Notes: generated by a model not told the origin, from the sequence alone. A DNA stretch of 64,000 nucleotides from Bosea sp. 29B (GCF_902506165.1 NZ_LR733817.1:186001-250000), one strand, 5' to 3'; counted from the stretch's first letter, positions 29,239-37,933 are shown. Made by a program: numbers and translations.

Positions 29239-29691
29239 TCAGGCGCTTTCGACAGTATCCGTGCCAGTGCTGGGGCGGCGCGTATTCATGAACTCGTCGA
29301 ACTCGGCCTTGTCCTTGGCCATGCGCAGCCGGCCGAGGAAATCGTGGAACTCGCGCTGCTCGTCCTCGAGACGACGCAGCGTCTCATCGCGGTACTCGTC
29401 GAAGGCGCGGTTGCCGCTCGACGACGGGCCACGGCCCCAGCCGCCACCGAAGCCGCTACGGCCCCACTGCTGGGCCCCGCCCATGCGCTCGCGCAGGCGC
29501 TCCATCTTGTCCTGCAGGCGATTCATCCGGTGCTCGTAGCGAGCTGGTCCGCAACCATGTCCCATGCGTCCACTCCAGAAAAGAAAGGCCAGGGTCGCCA
29601 GACCCAGCGGCCAGAAGATGATGAAGCCGAGCACCGCGAAGGCGATCCAGGCTCCCTTTCCATATTCGTCAAGCTTCGCGACGATCGGCAT
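29239..29691 (-). CDS. DUF2852 family membrane protein
   Basis: The 150-residue protein has one long hydrophobic stretch (about 13-38, GAWIAFAVLGFIIFWPLGLATLAFLFW). A basic, Gly-rich linker and a charged helical C-terminus follow, with FDEYRDETLRRLEDEQREFHDFLGRLRMAKDKAEFDEFM. That tail is characteristic of DUF2852 in alphaproteobacteria. Function is unknown; it is probably a small inner-membrane protein with a cytoplasmic helical tail. Upstream lies a perfect 9-bp inverted repeat (29817-29839) that could control it. Confidence 0.85.
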   Translation of the reverse strand: MPIVAKLDEYGKGAWIAFAVLGFIIFWPLGLATLAFLFWSGRMGHGCGPARYEHRMNRLQDKMERLRERMGGAQQWGRSGFGGGWGRGPSSSGNRAFDEYRDETLRRLEDEQREFHDFLGRLRMAKDKAEFDEFMNTRRPSTGTDTVESA

Positions 29692-29816
29692 CGATCCCTC
29701 TCGAACTCGAAGGGCAGCGGCGGATGCCGCTGCCGGCCAACCTCCCGATCGACTCCGTCTTGGAGAGAGGGACGGATTCGCCGATCAGCCTGATCGGATC
29801 CGGCCCTCGCCGACCG

Positions 29817-29839
29817 TGTGAATGTAAATCACATTCACA
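29817..29839. promoter_or_regulatory. Perfect inverted repeat between the DUF2852 and TetR genes
   Basis: TGTGAATGT (29817-29825) and ACATTCACA (29831-29839) form a perfect 9-bp inverted repeat with a 5-base AT centre, strikingly AT-rich here. It is 126 bases upstream of the DUF2852 start and 60 bases past the TetR stop. The form suits a TetR-family operator or a transcription terminator for the TetR gene. Confidence 0.45.
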
Positions 29840-29898
29840 TATCTGGCCGCAACTGCCAAGGCTTTCAAGACGGCGACGTCAAAAATTTCGAAGTGAGA

Positions 29899-30546
29899 TC
29901 AGGTCTGCTGATCGGGTGGCAGGCCCAGGCCCTTGAGATAGATCAGCATTCCCGCTTCGAGCAGGTCGGACGCCGACATTGGCAACGGCCGCCGGCCGGC
30001 ATCGGCGCGACCGAACAGCGCCGCGACGCCATGCGACATCGCCCAGATGTGCAGCGCCATCATCAGCGCCGGCGGGCGCTTGCCCTGCGGCAGCGCCGCG
30101 ATCAGCGTCTCCGCCGCCTGACGCAATTGCTGGAAGGAGCGATCGGCGGCGGCGCGCAGTTCGGGACTGGCATCGAGCGGCACCCCAGCCTCGAACATCG
30201 CCGAATAGAAGGCCGGCTGGTCATGGGCGAAGGCGAGATAGGCCCGGCCGAGACGGTGGAAGGCCGTCTCCGGATCGGGCCGGCCATTGTCCCAGGCCTT
30301 GGCGAGCGCAGCCTCGAAGGCGGCAAAGCCGTGGACCGCGACATCGGCCAGCAGTTCGTCGCGGTCGCGATAGTGGCGATAAGGCGCCGCCGGGCTGACG
30401 CCGGCCATGCGAGCGGCCTCGGCGAAGGTAAAGCCGTTGGGGCCCTTCTCGCCGATCAGGCCGAGGGCGGCGCGGACCAGCGCCTCCTTGAGATTGCCGT
30501 GGTGGTATCCCCGCGGCTGCTCGGGCTCGTTGCGTTTCCAGCTCAT
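29899..30546 (-). CDS. TetR/AcrR family regulator with WHG-type C-terminal domain
   Basis: The 215-residue protein has an N-terminal HTH (about 13-60: GYHHGNLKEALVRAALGLIG, FTFAEAARMAGVSPAAPYRHYRDRDELLADVA). The C-terminal ligand domain contains LHIWAMSHGVAALFG, the WHG-like signature of TetR_C_33. The ATG at 30546 is preferred over GTG at 30573 because the HTH starts soon after and AGGG lies upstream. A 19-bp near-palindrome overlaps the start codon, so autorepression is likely. Target genes could be the neighbouring DUF2852 gene or ybgC. The ligand is unknown. Confidence 0.9.
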   Translation of the reverse strand: MSWKRNEPEQPRGYHHGNLKEALVRAALGLIGEKGPNGFTFAEAARMAGVSPAAPYRHYRDRDELLADVAVHGFAAFEAALAKAWDNGRPDPETAFHRLGRAYLAFAHDQPAFYSAMFEAGVPLDASPELRAAADRSFQQLRQAAETLIAALPQGKRPPALMMALHIWAMSHGVAALFGRADAGRRPLPMSASDLLEAGMLIYLKGLGLPPDQQT

Positions 30547-30563
30547 GTTACGGGCCCTAACAT
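30545..30563. promoter_or_regulatory. Probable TetR autoregulatory operator
   Basis: ATGTTA and TAACAT arms flank a CGGGCCC centre; eight of nine base pairs match around the central G. It overlaps the TetR start codon at 30546, so bound repressor would block its own expression. Confidence 0.5.
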
Positions 30564-30601
30564 GGCGACCCACCAGCGTCGATGCCAGCGCGCACGAGCG
30601 A

Positions 30602-31009
30602 TCAGAGGATTTCGAGACCCAGGCGATGCCTTAGGACGTCGGGGATGCGCCGCGCCTTGCCGCCGCCGACGCAGGCGACCTTGACCTGCGCCGTCACCAG
30701 CACCTCCTCGCCGCGCAGGATGCGCTGGTCGAGTTCCATCGTCGCGCCGCGTGCCAAAGTCGGCTTGGTCTCGATGGTCAGGAGATCGTCCATCACCGCC
30801 GGCCTGACGAAATCGATCAGCATGCGCCTGACTGCGAAGCCGAGCGCCGCGTCGCCGTCGAAGAGCTCGCGCTGCTCAATTCCGAGGTCGCGGATCAGCT
30901 CGGTGCGACCGCGCTCCATGAAGCGCAGATAGGAGGCGTGGTAGACGACGCCGGAGAAATCGGTGTCCTCGTAATAGACTCGGACTGAGATCGCATGAGC
31001 GTCGGCCAT
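30602..31009 (-). CDS. ybgC: Tol-Pal associated acyl-CoA thioesterase YbgC
   Basis: The 135-residue hot-dog-fold thioesterase carries the active-site Asp in YYEDTDFSGVVYHASYLRFMERGRTEL, the family signature. It hydrolyses acyl-CoA or acyl-ACP and is linked to phospholipid enzymes at the inner membrane. It normally sits directly before tolQ. Here a TetR gene and two membrane-protein genes intervene. The ATG at 31009 has AAGGA nine bases upstream; the ATG at 31015 overlaps its own ribosome site. Confidence 0.95.
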   Translation of the reverse strand: MADAHAISVRVYYEDTDFSGVVYHASYLRFMERGRTELIRDLGIEQRELFDGDAALGFAVRRMLIDFVRPAVMDDLLTIETKPTLARGATMELDQRILRGEEVLVTAQVKVACVGGGKARRIPDVLRHRLGLEIL

Positions 31010-31089
31010 GGTCATCCTTCTGCAAGTTGGCGCGGGCGTTCTAGACTGCCGCGCGCCAGCCGGACAACCTCGCGGGAGCCTCGCGCCAC

Positions 31090-31608
31090 TCAGCGCTTGC
31101 AGGGCTTGCCCATGAACGAGCCGCAATCATAGGGCTGCGACAGATCGCGGCGGACCGAGTTCTTGCCAGTACCGATATCGTCGATGCGCCAGCCTCCGCC
31201 CTCCTCGACCATGCGGAACGGCACGGACATGGCCTTGCCGAAGCTGCGGAAGCTCGCGGTCACCAAGGCCTTGCCGCCGGCCGGTGCCTGCGTGACCGTG
31301 ACCTTGAGGCTCTTCACCTCGCCGTCCTGCCCCTGGATGAACGGATCGGCACCGATATGGCCGATATCACCGCTCTCGTCCTGATAGCGATCGTCACGGG
31401 CGAACAGCGCCGCCAGGCTCTTGCTCATCAGCGCGTCGCGATGCGGCGGCCGCCAGGGCGGCTCACCGCCACCATCCAGTGTCTTCTGCGTGACCGCATA
31501 GGCCTTGCGCACGGTGGCATCGGGCGTGGGCTCGGCGGCAAAGCCTGCTGCGACATGCAACAACCCGAGGGAGATGATCATCGTGCGGAGCGGCAAGTGC
31601 CTGTGCAT
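31090..31608 (-). CDS. Secreted DUF3828-like protein
   Basis: The 172-residue protein has a signal peptide (about 1-25, cleavage near GFAAEP) and a small soluble domain: VRKAYA, LFARDDRYQDESG, GADPFIQGQDGEVKSLKVTV, SFGKAMSVPFRMVEEGGGWRIDDI. That last W-R-I-D-D-I pattern is typical of DUF3828, a cystatin-like periplasmic fold. The end PYDCGSFMGKPCKR has two cysteines that could bridge. The ATG at 31608 lies two bases after the toxin stop, so it is probably co-transcribed with the ParDE pair. Function is unknown. Confidence 0.75.
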   Translation of the reverse strand: MHRHLPLRTMIISLGLLHVAAGFAAEPTPDATVRKAYAVTQKTLDGGGEPPWRPPHRDALMSKSLAALFARDDRYQDESGDIGHIGADPFIQGQDGEVKSLKVTVTQAPAGGKALVTASFRSFGKAMSVPFRMVEEGGGWRIDDIGTGKNSVRRDLSQPYDCGSFMGKPCKR

Positions 31609-31610
31609 CT

Positions 31611-31907
31611 CTAAATATCCATCAGAGTCGCGTAATCCTGTCCGCCATAGAAGACACGCACGATCCTGATCCGCGTCATCTGAATACGGTAGGCGATCAC
31701 GGCCCGTCGATAGGGAAATATCCGGATTCCCGAAACGAGGTCGTCCCGCTCCACGCCCAATTCGGGAAACTCGCAGAGCAGCTCGCAACGCTTTTCGATA
31801 TCGGCCACCCACTGCCGGGCCGCACGAGGATTGTCGAGCGCAATATAGAGCAGGATCGCTTCGAGATCAGAGAGAGCAGATGCCGAATAGACCAGCTCAA
31901 GCCGCAT
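31611..31907 (-). CDS. ParE/RelE superfamily toxin
   Basis: The 98-residue protein has the RelE/ParE fold pattern: LVYSASALSDLEAILLYIALDNPRAARQWV, RCELLCEFPELGVERDD, GIRIFPYRRAVIAYRI, IRIVRVFYGGQDY. The Arg-rich strand and the terminal GGQDY fit the ParE branch. ParE toxins inhibit gyrase, while RelE toxins cut mRNA; the sequence favours ParE. It overlaps the upstream antitoxin by 11 bases, the standard toxin-antitoxin order. The cognate antitoxin has the matching RHH type. Confidence 0.9.
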   Translation of the reverse strand: MRLELVYSASALSDLEAILLYIALDNPRAARQWVADIEKRCELLCEFPELGVERDDLVSGIRIFPYRRAVIAYRIQMTRIRIVRVFYGGQDYATLMDI

Positions 31908-32163
31908 CGGGGGCGGTTTTGGCGATCGAGGCCGCAATACGGTCCAACCTGGCCGAGACCTCGGCTGCGCCGATATCGCTCGGGTCGGTATCGCCCTGAG
32001 CGATCTTCTCCCGGATCAGGCGCAGGCTCTCCTGCCGCTTTTGCTCAGCCTCCAGCCATGGCCGCATGGCATCGCGGAGCACCTCCTCCGCAGTTGCGAA
32101 CCCGCCGGCATCCGCCCGCGCCTGCACGAGGGCGTCGATATCTTTCGGCAGCCTCAGGGTCAT
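31897..32163 (-). CDS. ParD-like ribbon-helix-helix antitoxin
   Basis: The 88-residue protein has an N-terminal RHH domain (MTLRLPKDIDALVQARADAG, FATAEEVLRDAMRPWLE). A charged C-terminal tail (SLRLIREKIAQGDTDPSDIG) would wrap the toxin. EEVLRDAMR and LREKIAQGD are typical of ParD antitoxins. The ATG at 32163 puts the RHH strand right at the start. It should repress its own operon. It lies 53 bases downstream of ruvB on the same strand. Confidence 0.9.
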   Translation of the reverse strand: MTLRLPKDIDALVQARADAGGFATAEEVLRDAMRPWLEAEQKRQESLRLIREKIAQGDTDPSDIGAAEVSARLDRIAASIAKTAPDAA

Positions 32164-32216
32164 GAAACGTCCTCTCGCTGCCTGCATGTTAGCAGCCGGA
32201 TGCGACGGACCAAAGC

Positions 32217-33266
32217 TTAGTCCTCGTCCCCGTCCCCGAACAGGCCGAACTGCGCGCCCTCCCGGTTCGGCTCGGGCATGCCGAGATGCCGGAAGGCATG
32301 CGGTGTCAGCAGCCGCCCACGCGGCGTACGCTGGATGAAGCCCTGCTGCAGCAGGAAGGGCTCGATGATCTCCTCGATCGCATCGCGCGGCTCGGAGAGC
32401 GAAGCGGCGATGGTCTCGATCCCGACCGGGCCGCCGCCGAAATTGATCGCCACCGTCGTCAGGTAGCGCCGGTCCATCTGGTCGAGGCCGATGGCGTCGA
32501 CATCGAGCAGGCCGAGCGCCTTGTCGGCGACCTTGCGGGTGACGATCGCATCCCCGTCGACGATGGCGAAGTCGCGCACGCGCCGCAACAGCCGGCCAGC
32601 GATGCGTGGCGTACCGCGCGCACGACGGGCGATCTCGTTCGCCCCGTCATCGGACATCGGTACGCCAAGCACCCGCGCGCCGCGCGCGACGATGCCCTGC
32701 AATTCCTCGACCGTGTAGAACTGCAACCGGATCGGGATGCCGAAGCGATCGCGCAGCGGCGTCGTCAGCAGGCCGGCGCGGGTGGTGGCGCCGACCAGCG
32801 TGAACTTCGGCAGGTCGATCTTGACCGAGCGCGCCGCCGGCCCCTCGCCGATGATCAGGTCGAGCTGGTAGTCCTCCATCGCCGGATAGAGGATTTCCTC
32901 CACCGCCGGGTTGAGGCGGTGGATCTCGTCGATGAAGAGCACGTCGCGCTCTTCGAGATTGGTCAGCTGCGCCGCAAGGTCGCCGGCCTTGGCGATCACC
33001 GGCCCCGAGGTCGAGCGGAAGCTGACGCCGAGCTCGCGCGCCACGATCTGCGCCAGCGTGGTCTTGCCCAGCCCCGGAGGCCCGACGAACAGCACATGGT
33101 CGAGCGCGTCGCCGCGCGTGCGGGCGGCGTTGATGAAGACCTGGAGATTGGCGCGAGCCGCCGCCTGCCCGGTGAAATCGGCGAGCGACAGCGGCCGCAG
33201 CGACGCCTCGCTGTCGTCGTCGCGCTTGTCCGCCGTCATCAGGCCGGGACGCTTCGGCTCGCTCAC
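32217..33266 (-). CDS. ruvB: Holliday junction branch migration helicase RuvB
   Basis: The 349-residue AAA+ motor works with RuvA at Holliday junctions. Visible motifs are [18 protein letters not shown], Walker [13 protein letters not shown], Walker [12 protein letters not shown], sensor 1 LVGATTRAG, the RuvA-contact region and the C-terminal winged helix ([41 protein letters not shown]). The start is GTG at 33266, overlapping the GNAT stop as GTGA. The acidic tail FGDGDED is usual. It forms one translationally coupled unit with ruvA and the GNAT gene. Confidence 0.98.
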   Translation of the reverse strand: MSEPKRPGLMTADKRDDDSEASLRPLSLADFTGQAAARANLQVFINAARTRGDALDHVLFVGPPGLGKTTLAQIVARELGVSFRSTSGPVIAKAGDLAAQLTNLEERDVLFIDEIHRLNPAVEEILYPAMEDYQLDLIIGEGPAARSVKIDLPKFTLVGATTRAGLLTTPLRDRFGIPIRLQFYTVEELQGIVARGARVLGVPMSDDGANEIARRARGTPRIAGRLLRRVRDFAIVDGDAIVTRKVADKALGLLDVDAIGLDQMDRRYLTTVAINFGGGPVGIETIAASLSEPRDAIEEIIEPFLLQQGFIQRTPRGRLLTPHAFRHLGMPEPNREGAQFGLFGDGDED

Positions 33267-33751
33267 AACTCGATCTCCAGCTCCAGCGCGTCATGCACCG
33301 GAATGTCCTGGTAGCCGGTCTTGATGATCGTCGGAACCATCGCGCGATAGGCGTCGATCGCTTCGATATAGAGGCCCGAGAAGCGGAAGCCATGCTTCTG
33401 GTAGAAGATCAGGGCCGGCATATTGTCATTGGTCAGCATCGCTCTGAGCTTGCGCGCGCCGGCCGCCTTGGCCGCTGCCTTCACTGCTTCCAGCATGCGC
33501 GAGGCCGCACCCTCCCCTTCCTTGAGGGAGTGCAGGGCGCACAGCACCGCGATATCGCCGTCACGGGCCCAGCTCGCCACCGCCAGCAATTCGCCCTCGG
33601 CCGTGAACATGCCGATCAGGGGCAGCTCGGCGCAATCATAGAGCTTCGAGCCGATCATCATGCGATGCGAGCCCCAGTGCCGCATCATCAGCGCGAGGAA
33701 GGTCGACTTGTCGGCGATCTCGCGGAAGATCACCGTCGGTCCCTTGCTCAT
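33263..33751 (-). CDS. GNAT family N-acetyltransferase inserted between ruvA and ruvB
   Basis: The 162-residue protein has a GNAT core: [20 protein letters not shown] (strands 2-3), [24 protein letters not shown] (strand 4 and the acetyl-CoA loop, with a degenerate GEGAAS in place of the usual Q/R-x-x-G-x-G/A), and [21 protein letters not shown] (strand 5 and the C-terminal motif). Substrate is unknown. Both junctions overlap by four bases (ATGA with ruvA, GTGA with ruvB), so it is translated with the ruv genes. The canonical ruvA-ruvB order has no gene here, so this is an insertion or lineage-specific member. Confidence 0.88.
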   Translation of the reverse strand: MSKGPTVIFREIADKSTFLALMMRHWGSHRMMIGSKLYDCAELPLIGMFTAEGELLAVASWARDGDIAVLCALHSLKEGEGAASRMLEAVKAAAKAAGARKLRAMLTNDNMPALIFYQKHGFRFSGLYIEAIDAYRAMVPTIIKTGYQDIPVHDALELEIEL

Positions 33752-34365
33752 TTCGCCAGCTCCTTCAGGCCGAGCCGGATCAGTTGCGCCGTGCCGGCGC
33801 CCTCCCCTGCCTCACGCGAGGCGGCCGCGACCGCCGCAACAGCCTGCGCCTGAGGATAGCCGAGATTGGTGAGCGCCGAGACGGCGTCCGCCACCGGCTG
33901 CGGCAGCCGCTTGTCCTCGAGCGCGCCGGAGAGCTGCGCCAGCGCCGGGTCGACATGGCCGAAAGCGGGCGCCTTGTCCTTGAGCTCGGCGCAGATGCGC
34001 TGGGCGAGCTTGGGGCCGACGCCGGGCGCGCGCGCCACCGCAGTCTTGTCGTTGGTTGCGATCGCGGTCGCGAGCGCGCCGGGCTCGAGCGTCGAGAGGA
34101 TGGCGAGCGCCACCTTGGCGCCGACGCCCTGCACCATCTGCATCAGCCGGAACCAGTCGCGCTCATTATCCGACATGAAGCCGTAGAGCCGGATCGCGTC
34201 CTCGCGGACATGCGTCTCGATCGACAGCGCCGCCGCCTCGCCGATCTTGGGCAGGCGCTGCAGCGTGCGCGACGAGCATTGCACGACATAGCCGACGCCC
34301 TGCACGTCGACGATGACATGGTCCTCGCCATACGAATCGATGAGGCCCTTGAGCTTTCCGATCAT
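33748..34365 (-). CDS. ruvA: Holliday junction DNA-binding subunit RuvA
   Basis: The 205-residue protein has domain I ([29 protein letters not shown]), domain II with two helix-hairpin-helix motifs ([36 protein letters not shown]) and domain III ([20 protein letters not shown]) that contacts RuvB. The ATG at 34365 has AGGAGG upstream. The ORF continues upstream in frame, but nothing there is RuvA-like. A divergent FAD oxidoreductase gene starts 92 bases upstream, separating ruvA from ruvC. Confidence 0.97.
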   Translation of the reverse strand: MIGKLKGLIDSYGEDHVIVDVQGVGYVVQCSSRTLQRLPKIGEAAALSIETHVREDAIRLYGFMSDNERDWFRLMQMVQGVGAKVALAILSTLEPGALATAIATNDKTAVARAPGVGPKLAQRICAELKDKAPAFGHVDPALAQLSGALEDKRLPQPVADAVSALTNLGYPQAQAVAAVAAASREAGEGAGTAQLIRLGLKELAK

Positions 34366-34456
34366 GCCTCCTGTTAGCACGGCGGCAGCCGGCCGCCAGA
34401 CCGGATCAATCAGGGTGGCCGCGCGTTCTCCACCGCGACATGGAGGGCTCTGGAAC

Positions 34457-35668
34457 GTGCTGACGAAACAACGAGACCTGCGGACCGGTCGCTCGGTCTG
34501 GCAGGGCGAGCGACCACCGCGCTTCCCCAAGCAAGACATCACGGCGGACACGGAGAGCGACGTCGTGATCATCGGCGCCGGCATCTCCGGCGCGATGCAG
34601 GCCGACATGCTGAGCGAAGCGGGCTTCAGCGTCCTCGTCGTCGACCGCCGCGGCCCCGTGCGCGGCTCGACGCCTGCGAGCACCGCCCTGCTGCAATTCG
34701 AGGTCGACCAGCCCCTGATAAAATTGACGCGCCAGATCGGCGAGGAAGCGGCCATCCGCGCCTGGCGCCGCTCACGCCTCGCCGTCGATGGGCTCGGAGC
34801 GCGGATCAGGGCGCTGTCGATCGCGCCCGTCATCCGTCGCGACTCGCTCTACCTGGCCGGCGACGTGCTGGATGCCGAAGGGCTCGGTCGCGAGCATGAG
34901 GCGCGCCGCCGCGCCGGGTTGGAAACGGCCCTGCTCGATGCCGCCGCGCTGAAGGAGGACTTCGGCATCGATCGCGATGCGGCCTTGCTGGGCTACGACA
35001 ATCTGGAAGCCGATCCGGTCGTGCTCGCCACCGGGTTCCTTCGCGCCGCGGTCGCCCGCGGTGCCCGCATCGCCTGGCCTGTCGAGATCGTCGATCTCGA
35101 CGCCAGCCCGCGCTCGGTCAGCTTGCGCACCAAGGACGGCCACCGCATCCGCTGCCGCCACCTGATCTTCTGCACTGGCTACGAACTGCCGTTCGGCGAG
35201 ATGCCGAAAGGGCACGGCGTGCTCTCGACCTGGGCGCTCGCCACCGCGCCGCAGAAAGGCAGCCTCTGGCCGCGATGCTGCTTCATCTGGGAGGCCTCCG
35301 ACCCCTATCTCTATCTTCGTACGACCCGGGACGGCCGCATCATCTGCGGCGGCGAGGACGAGGATTTCGTCGACGAGGATAAGCGCGATGCACTGCTCGG
35401 ACAGAAGGTCGCGGCCCTGCAGCGCAAGCTCGGCAAGCTCCTGCCTGAGGTATCGACCGAGGCGGATTACAGCTGGACCGGCACATTCGGCGCCTCGACC
35501 ACCGGGCTGCCGACCATCGGTCCGATGCCTGGCCTCAAGAACTGCTGGACGGTGATGGGCTTCGGCGGCAACGGCATCACCTATAGCCGCGTCGGCGCCG
35601 AGATCGTCCGCGCCGGTCTCACCGGCAAGGGCGACCCCGACGCCGAGCTCTACGCCTTCCGCAGCTGA
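34457..35668 (+). CDS. FAD-dependent oxidoreductase (DAO family), between ruvA and ruvC
   Basis: The 403-residue protein starts with about 30 residues before the FAD-binding motif [46 protein letters not shown] and the C-terminal [37 protein letters not shown] are DAO/GlpO-like features (PF01266). The start is GTG at 34457 with GGAGGG nine bases upstream. It likely oxidises an amine, amino acid or polyol; no Rieske domain is present. It is antiparallel to ruvC and overlaps its 3' end by 19 bases, so it was probably inserted into the ruvC-ruvA junction. Confidence 0.88.
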   Translation: MLTKQRDLRTGRSVWQGERPPRFPKQDITADTESDVVIIGAGISGAMQADMLSEAGFSVLVVDRRGPVRGSTPASTALLQFEVDQPLIKLTRQIGEEAAIRAWRRSRLAVDGLGARIRALSIAPVIRRDSLYLAGDVLDAEGLGREHEARRRAGLETALLDAAALKEDFGIDRDAALLGYDNLEADPVVLATGFLRAAVARGARIAWPVEIVDLDASPRSVSLRTKDGHRIRCRHLIFCTGYELPFGEMPKGHGVLSTWALATAPQKGSLWPRCCFIWEASDPYLYLRTTRDGRIICGGEDEDFVDEDKRDALLGQKVAALQRKLGKLLPEVSTEADYSWTGTFGASTTGLPTIGPMPGLKNCWTVMGFGGNGITYSRVGAEIVRAGLTGKGDPDAELYAFRS

Positions 35669-36168
35669 TATTGTGCCAGCAGCGCCCGGGCGCCGCGGTG
35701 CTGGGCATGGCAGATCGCGACGGCAAGAGCGTCCGCCGCGTCGGCGCTGCGCGTCTCTGCCCTGGGCAGCAGCACGCGGATCATCGCCTGCACCTGCTTC
35801 TTGTCGGCATGGCCGACGCCCACCACGGTCTTCTTCACCAGATTGGCGGCGTATTCGGCGACGTCGAGCCCGGCCAGCGCCGGCACGACCAGCGCGATGC
35901 CGCGTGCCTGTCCGAGCTTCAGCGCCGATTGCGGGTCGCGGTTGACGAAGGTCTCCTCGACTGCGACCTCCTGCGGCTGATGCCGCGCGATCACGTCGGC
36001 GATGCCCTCGTGCAATTGCCTGAGACGATCGGCCAAGGGCTGCTTCTCGTCGCTTTCGACCACACCGCAGGCGACGAAGGACAGCTTCGTCCCCTCGCTG
36101 ATGATGAGGCCCCAGCCGGTCTTCCTGAGACCGGGATCGAGGCCGAGAATGCGAATCGGATCGGACAT
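35650..36168 (-). CDS. ruvC: Crossover junction endodeoxyribonuclease RuvC
   Basis: The 172-residue resolvase has the four RNase H-fold acidic residues: Asp in [14 protein letters not shown], Glu in VAVEETFVN, and two Asp in [15 protein letters not shown]. The basic [12 protein letters not shown] precedes them. It cleaves Holliday junctions after RuvAB branch migration. Its 3' end overlaps the convergent FAD oxidoreductase by 19 bases, so the two transcripts can pair. ruvA follows only after that inserted gene. Confidence 0.97.
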   Translation of the reverse strand: MSDPIRILGLDPGLRKTGWGLIISEGTKLSFVACGVVESDEKQPLADRLRQLHEGIADVIARHQPQEVAVEETFVNRDPQSALKLGQARGIALVVPALAGLDVAEYAANLVKKTVVGVGHADKKQVQAMIRVLLPRAETRSADAADALAVAICHAQHRGARALLAQYQLRKA

Positions 36169-36272
36169 GCGCGAACGCTATGCCCGATCGCACCCCGGCG
36201 CATCCAGTCGATTGATGCAGGACCGGGCTGAAGCCCGGCCCCCCTTTTCGCGGTACGGATCGAAATTGGCGC

Positions 36273-36794
36273 TTAGGCGCCCTTCAGCCGGGTATTGCAC
36301 TGGCTGTAATAGCCGCCACCCTTCTGGATCCATTTCAGCTCGCCATTGCCGCCATTGGCCTTGTTGGCGTCGTACTGGTCGTTGCAGGTCTTGAAGCGCT
36401 GCTTGCCAGCCGAGAGCGTCGAGTACTTCGGATCGACCTTGTTCGGGAACACAACATTGCCGGCTGCGACAGACTTGGCGGCAGCGGCAGGAGCGCTGGC
36501 CGCGGGCTTGGCCGCAGCCGCGGGGGCCACGGCGACCGGCTTGGCCGGGGCGGCCGTTGCCGGAGCCGCCGTCGCGGCGGGGGTCGCCGCAGCGGGGGCA
36601 GCGGCATCGCCGCATTGCGCCTTGCGGAAATCGTTCCAGGACTGGCCGCCGAGCGTGTTGCCCGTCTTGGCGGCATTATACTTGGTGCTGCACTCCTTCA
36701 TCGTCAGCGCGAGCGCCGGCGACGATGTCTGCAACATGAAACCGCCGCTGAGCGCGAGAAGGCCGGCGGCAAGCGCGAATCTGGTGCGTGTCAT
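36273..36794 (-). CDS. Exported protein with two Cys-repeat modules joined by an Ala/Pro linker
   Basis: I do not recognise a named family. The 173-residue protein has a signal peptide (about 1-30, cleavage near ALAL). Module one (about 33-61, CSTKYNAAKTGNTLGGQSWN, then FRKAQC) and module two (about 138-168, CNDQYDANKANGGNGELKWI, then a C) share C-x4-Y-x3-K, a Gly-rich turn, W and a terminal C. About 60 Ala/Pro-rich residues separate them. Each module could form one disulfide. The ATG at 36794 has AGGGG nine bases upstream. It is probably periplasmic or cell-wall associated; function is unknown. Confidence 0.75.
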   Translation of the reverse strand: MTRTRFALAAGLLALSGGFMLQTSSPALALTMKECSTKYNAAKTGNTLGGQSWNDFRKAQCGDAAAPAAATPAATAAPATAAPAKPVAVAPAAAAKPAASAPAAAAKSVAAGNVVFPNKVDPKYSTLSAGKQRFKTCNDQYDANKANGGNGELKWIQKGGGYYSQCNTRLKGA

Positions 36795-37111
36795 GAGCGT
36801 CATCCCCTATGGGGCCGGGTGGGCGCTGCGTCGGCCTGGCGGGACATTCCGGGAGGTCACGCGGCGAGAGGACGCTAGGACCGCCAAGATGAACGCGAGA
36901 TGATGGGCCCCATTAAAGTTTCGTAAGGTATTGCCACCGCCGCGCCGGCCATCCACCCTCGCACAAGAGCCCGTCCAACCGGGAAGCAGAGCGAAAGACG
37001 GAGACGCAGTCGAGGCATCGATGAACGGGAATCATCACTGTCATCACTGCAACGGGGGTTGATCGCTTCGCTGCTTGCGTGAAGGAAAGAAAATCCTTCT
37101 CCGGCGGCGTG
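36795..37111. other. Intergenic gap with no gene that can be supported
   Basis: The 317 bases lie between the divergent exported two-module protein and TauE. A short tandem repeat (ATCATCACTGTCATCACTG, near 37031-37050) is visible. No RNA or ORF signal is convincing. Both promoters should lie here. Confidence 0.4.
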
Positions 37112-37891
37112 ATGACCGATCTCCTTCCCCTGCTCTTTCCCGGTGTCACGCTCCAGGGCATCGCCATCCTCCTCGTCGCGACCTTTCTCGGCGGGCTGGT
37201 GCGTGGCTTCACCGGCTTCGGCTTCGCCATGGTGTTCATGCCGCTCGCCTCGCTCGTGCTCGGTCCGGTCGCGGCGCTCGGACTGATCTGGGTGATCGAC
37301 ATGCCCTTTGCCCTGCCCATCGGGTTCAGGGCGGCAAAGCGCGCGGAGTGGGGCGAGGTCATCCCGCTGCTGATCGCCGCGACACTGACCCTGCCGGTCG
37401 GCATCGCGCTGCTGACCTGGCTTGATCGGGAAACGATGCGCTGGATCCTGGCGCTGCTCGTGCTGACGGCGGTCGGCCTGATGGCCTCGGGCTGGCGCTA
37501 TCACGGCAAGCCGGGCATCCCGCTCTCGCTCGGGGTCGGCGCGGCGTCGGGCCTGTGCAATGGCCTCGCCAGCATCGGCGGCATGCCGCTCGCAGTGTTC
37601 TGGCTCGGCGCCCAGCGCAACGACCGGCACAAGACCCGCGCCAACCTCCAGACCTATATCGGCCTCAGCACCTTTGTCAGCGGCGCGATCCTGGCGCTGA
37701 AGGGCATCATCACGCTCGCCTCGGCGCTGATGGCGCTACCGCTCTTTGCGATCTACGGCATCGGCCTCTGGCTCGGCACACATGCCTTCGGCATCGCCTC
37801 CGAGCAGACCTTCCGCCGTATCGCCTATCTGACGATCTTCCTGAGCGCGCTCGTCAGCCTGCCGATCTGGGACGGGCTGATCGGGCGGTAG
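37112..37891 (+). CDS. Sulfite exporter TauE/SafE family membrane protein
   Basis: The 259-residue protein has eight or so TM helices, with paired half-repeats: GGLVRGFTGFGFAMVFMPLASLVLGP near the start and GAASGLCNGLASIGGMPLAVFW near the middle. GFTGFGFAMV and GLASIGGMP are the TauE signatures. The family exports sulfite, sulfoacetate or other anions, with proton coupling unresolved. The ATG at 37112 gives the expected N-terminus; an upstream GTG at 37079 is possible. A family A palindrome follows the stop and separates it from convergent yebC. The cargo is not predictable from sequence. Confidence 0.88.
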   Translation: MTDLLPLLFPGVTLQGIAILLVATFLGGLVRGFTGFGFAMVFMPLASLVLGPVAALGLIWVIDMPFALPIGFRAAKRAEWGEVIPLLIAATLTLPVGIALLTWLDRETMRWILALLVLTAVGLMASGWRYHGKPGIPLSLGVGAASGLCNGLASIGGMPLAVFWLGAQRNDRHKTRANLQTYIGLSTFVSGAILALKGIITLASALMALPLFAIYGIGLWLGTHAFGIASEQTFRRIAYLTIFLSALVSLPIWDGLIGR

Positions 37892-37895
37892 CAAG

Positions 37896-37924
37896 GCCGT
37901 CATGCTCGGGCTGAGCATGACGGC
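37896..37924. terminator. Family A palindrome between convergent tauE and yebC
   Basis: GCCGTCATGCTC (37896-37907) pairs perfectly with GAGCATGACGGC (37913-37924) around a 5-base loop. It starts five bases after the tauE stop and ends ten bases before the yebC stop, so it can end both transcripts. It is a shortened variant of the palindrome seen at 4362-4396. Confidence 0.65.
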
Positions 37925-37933
37925 AGAACGGCC

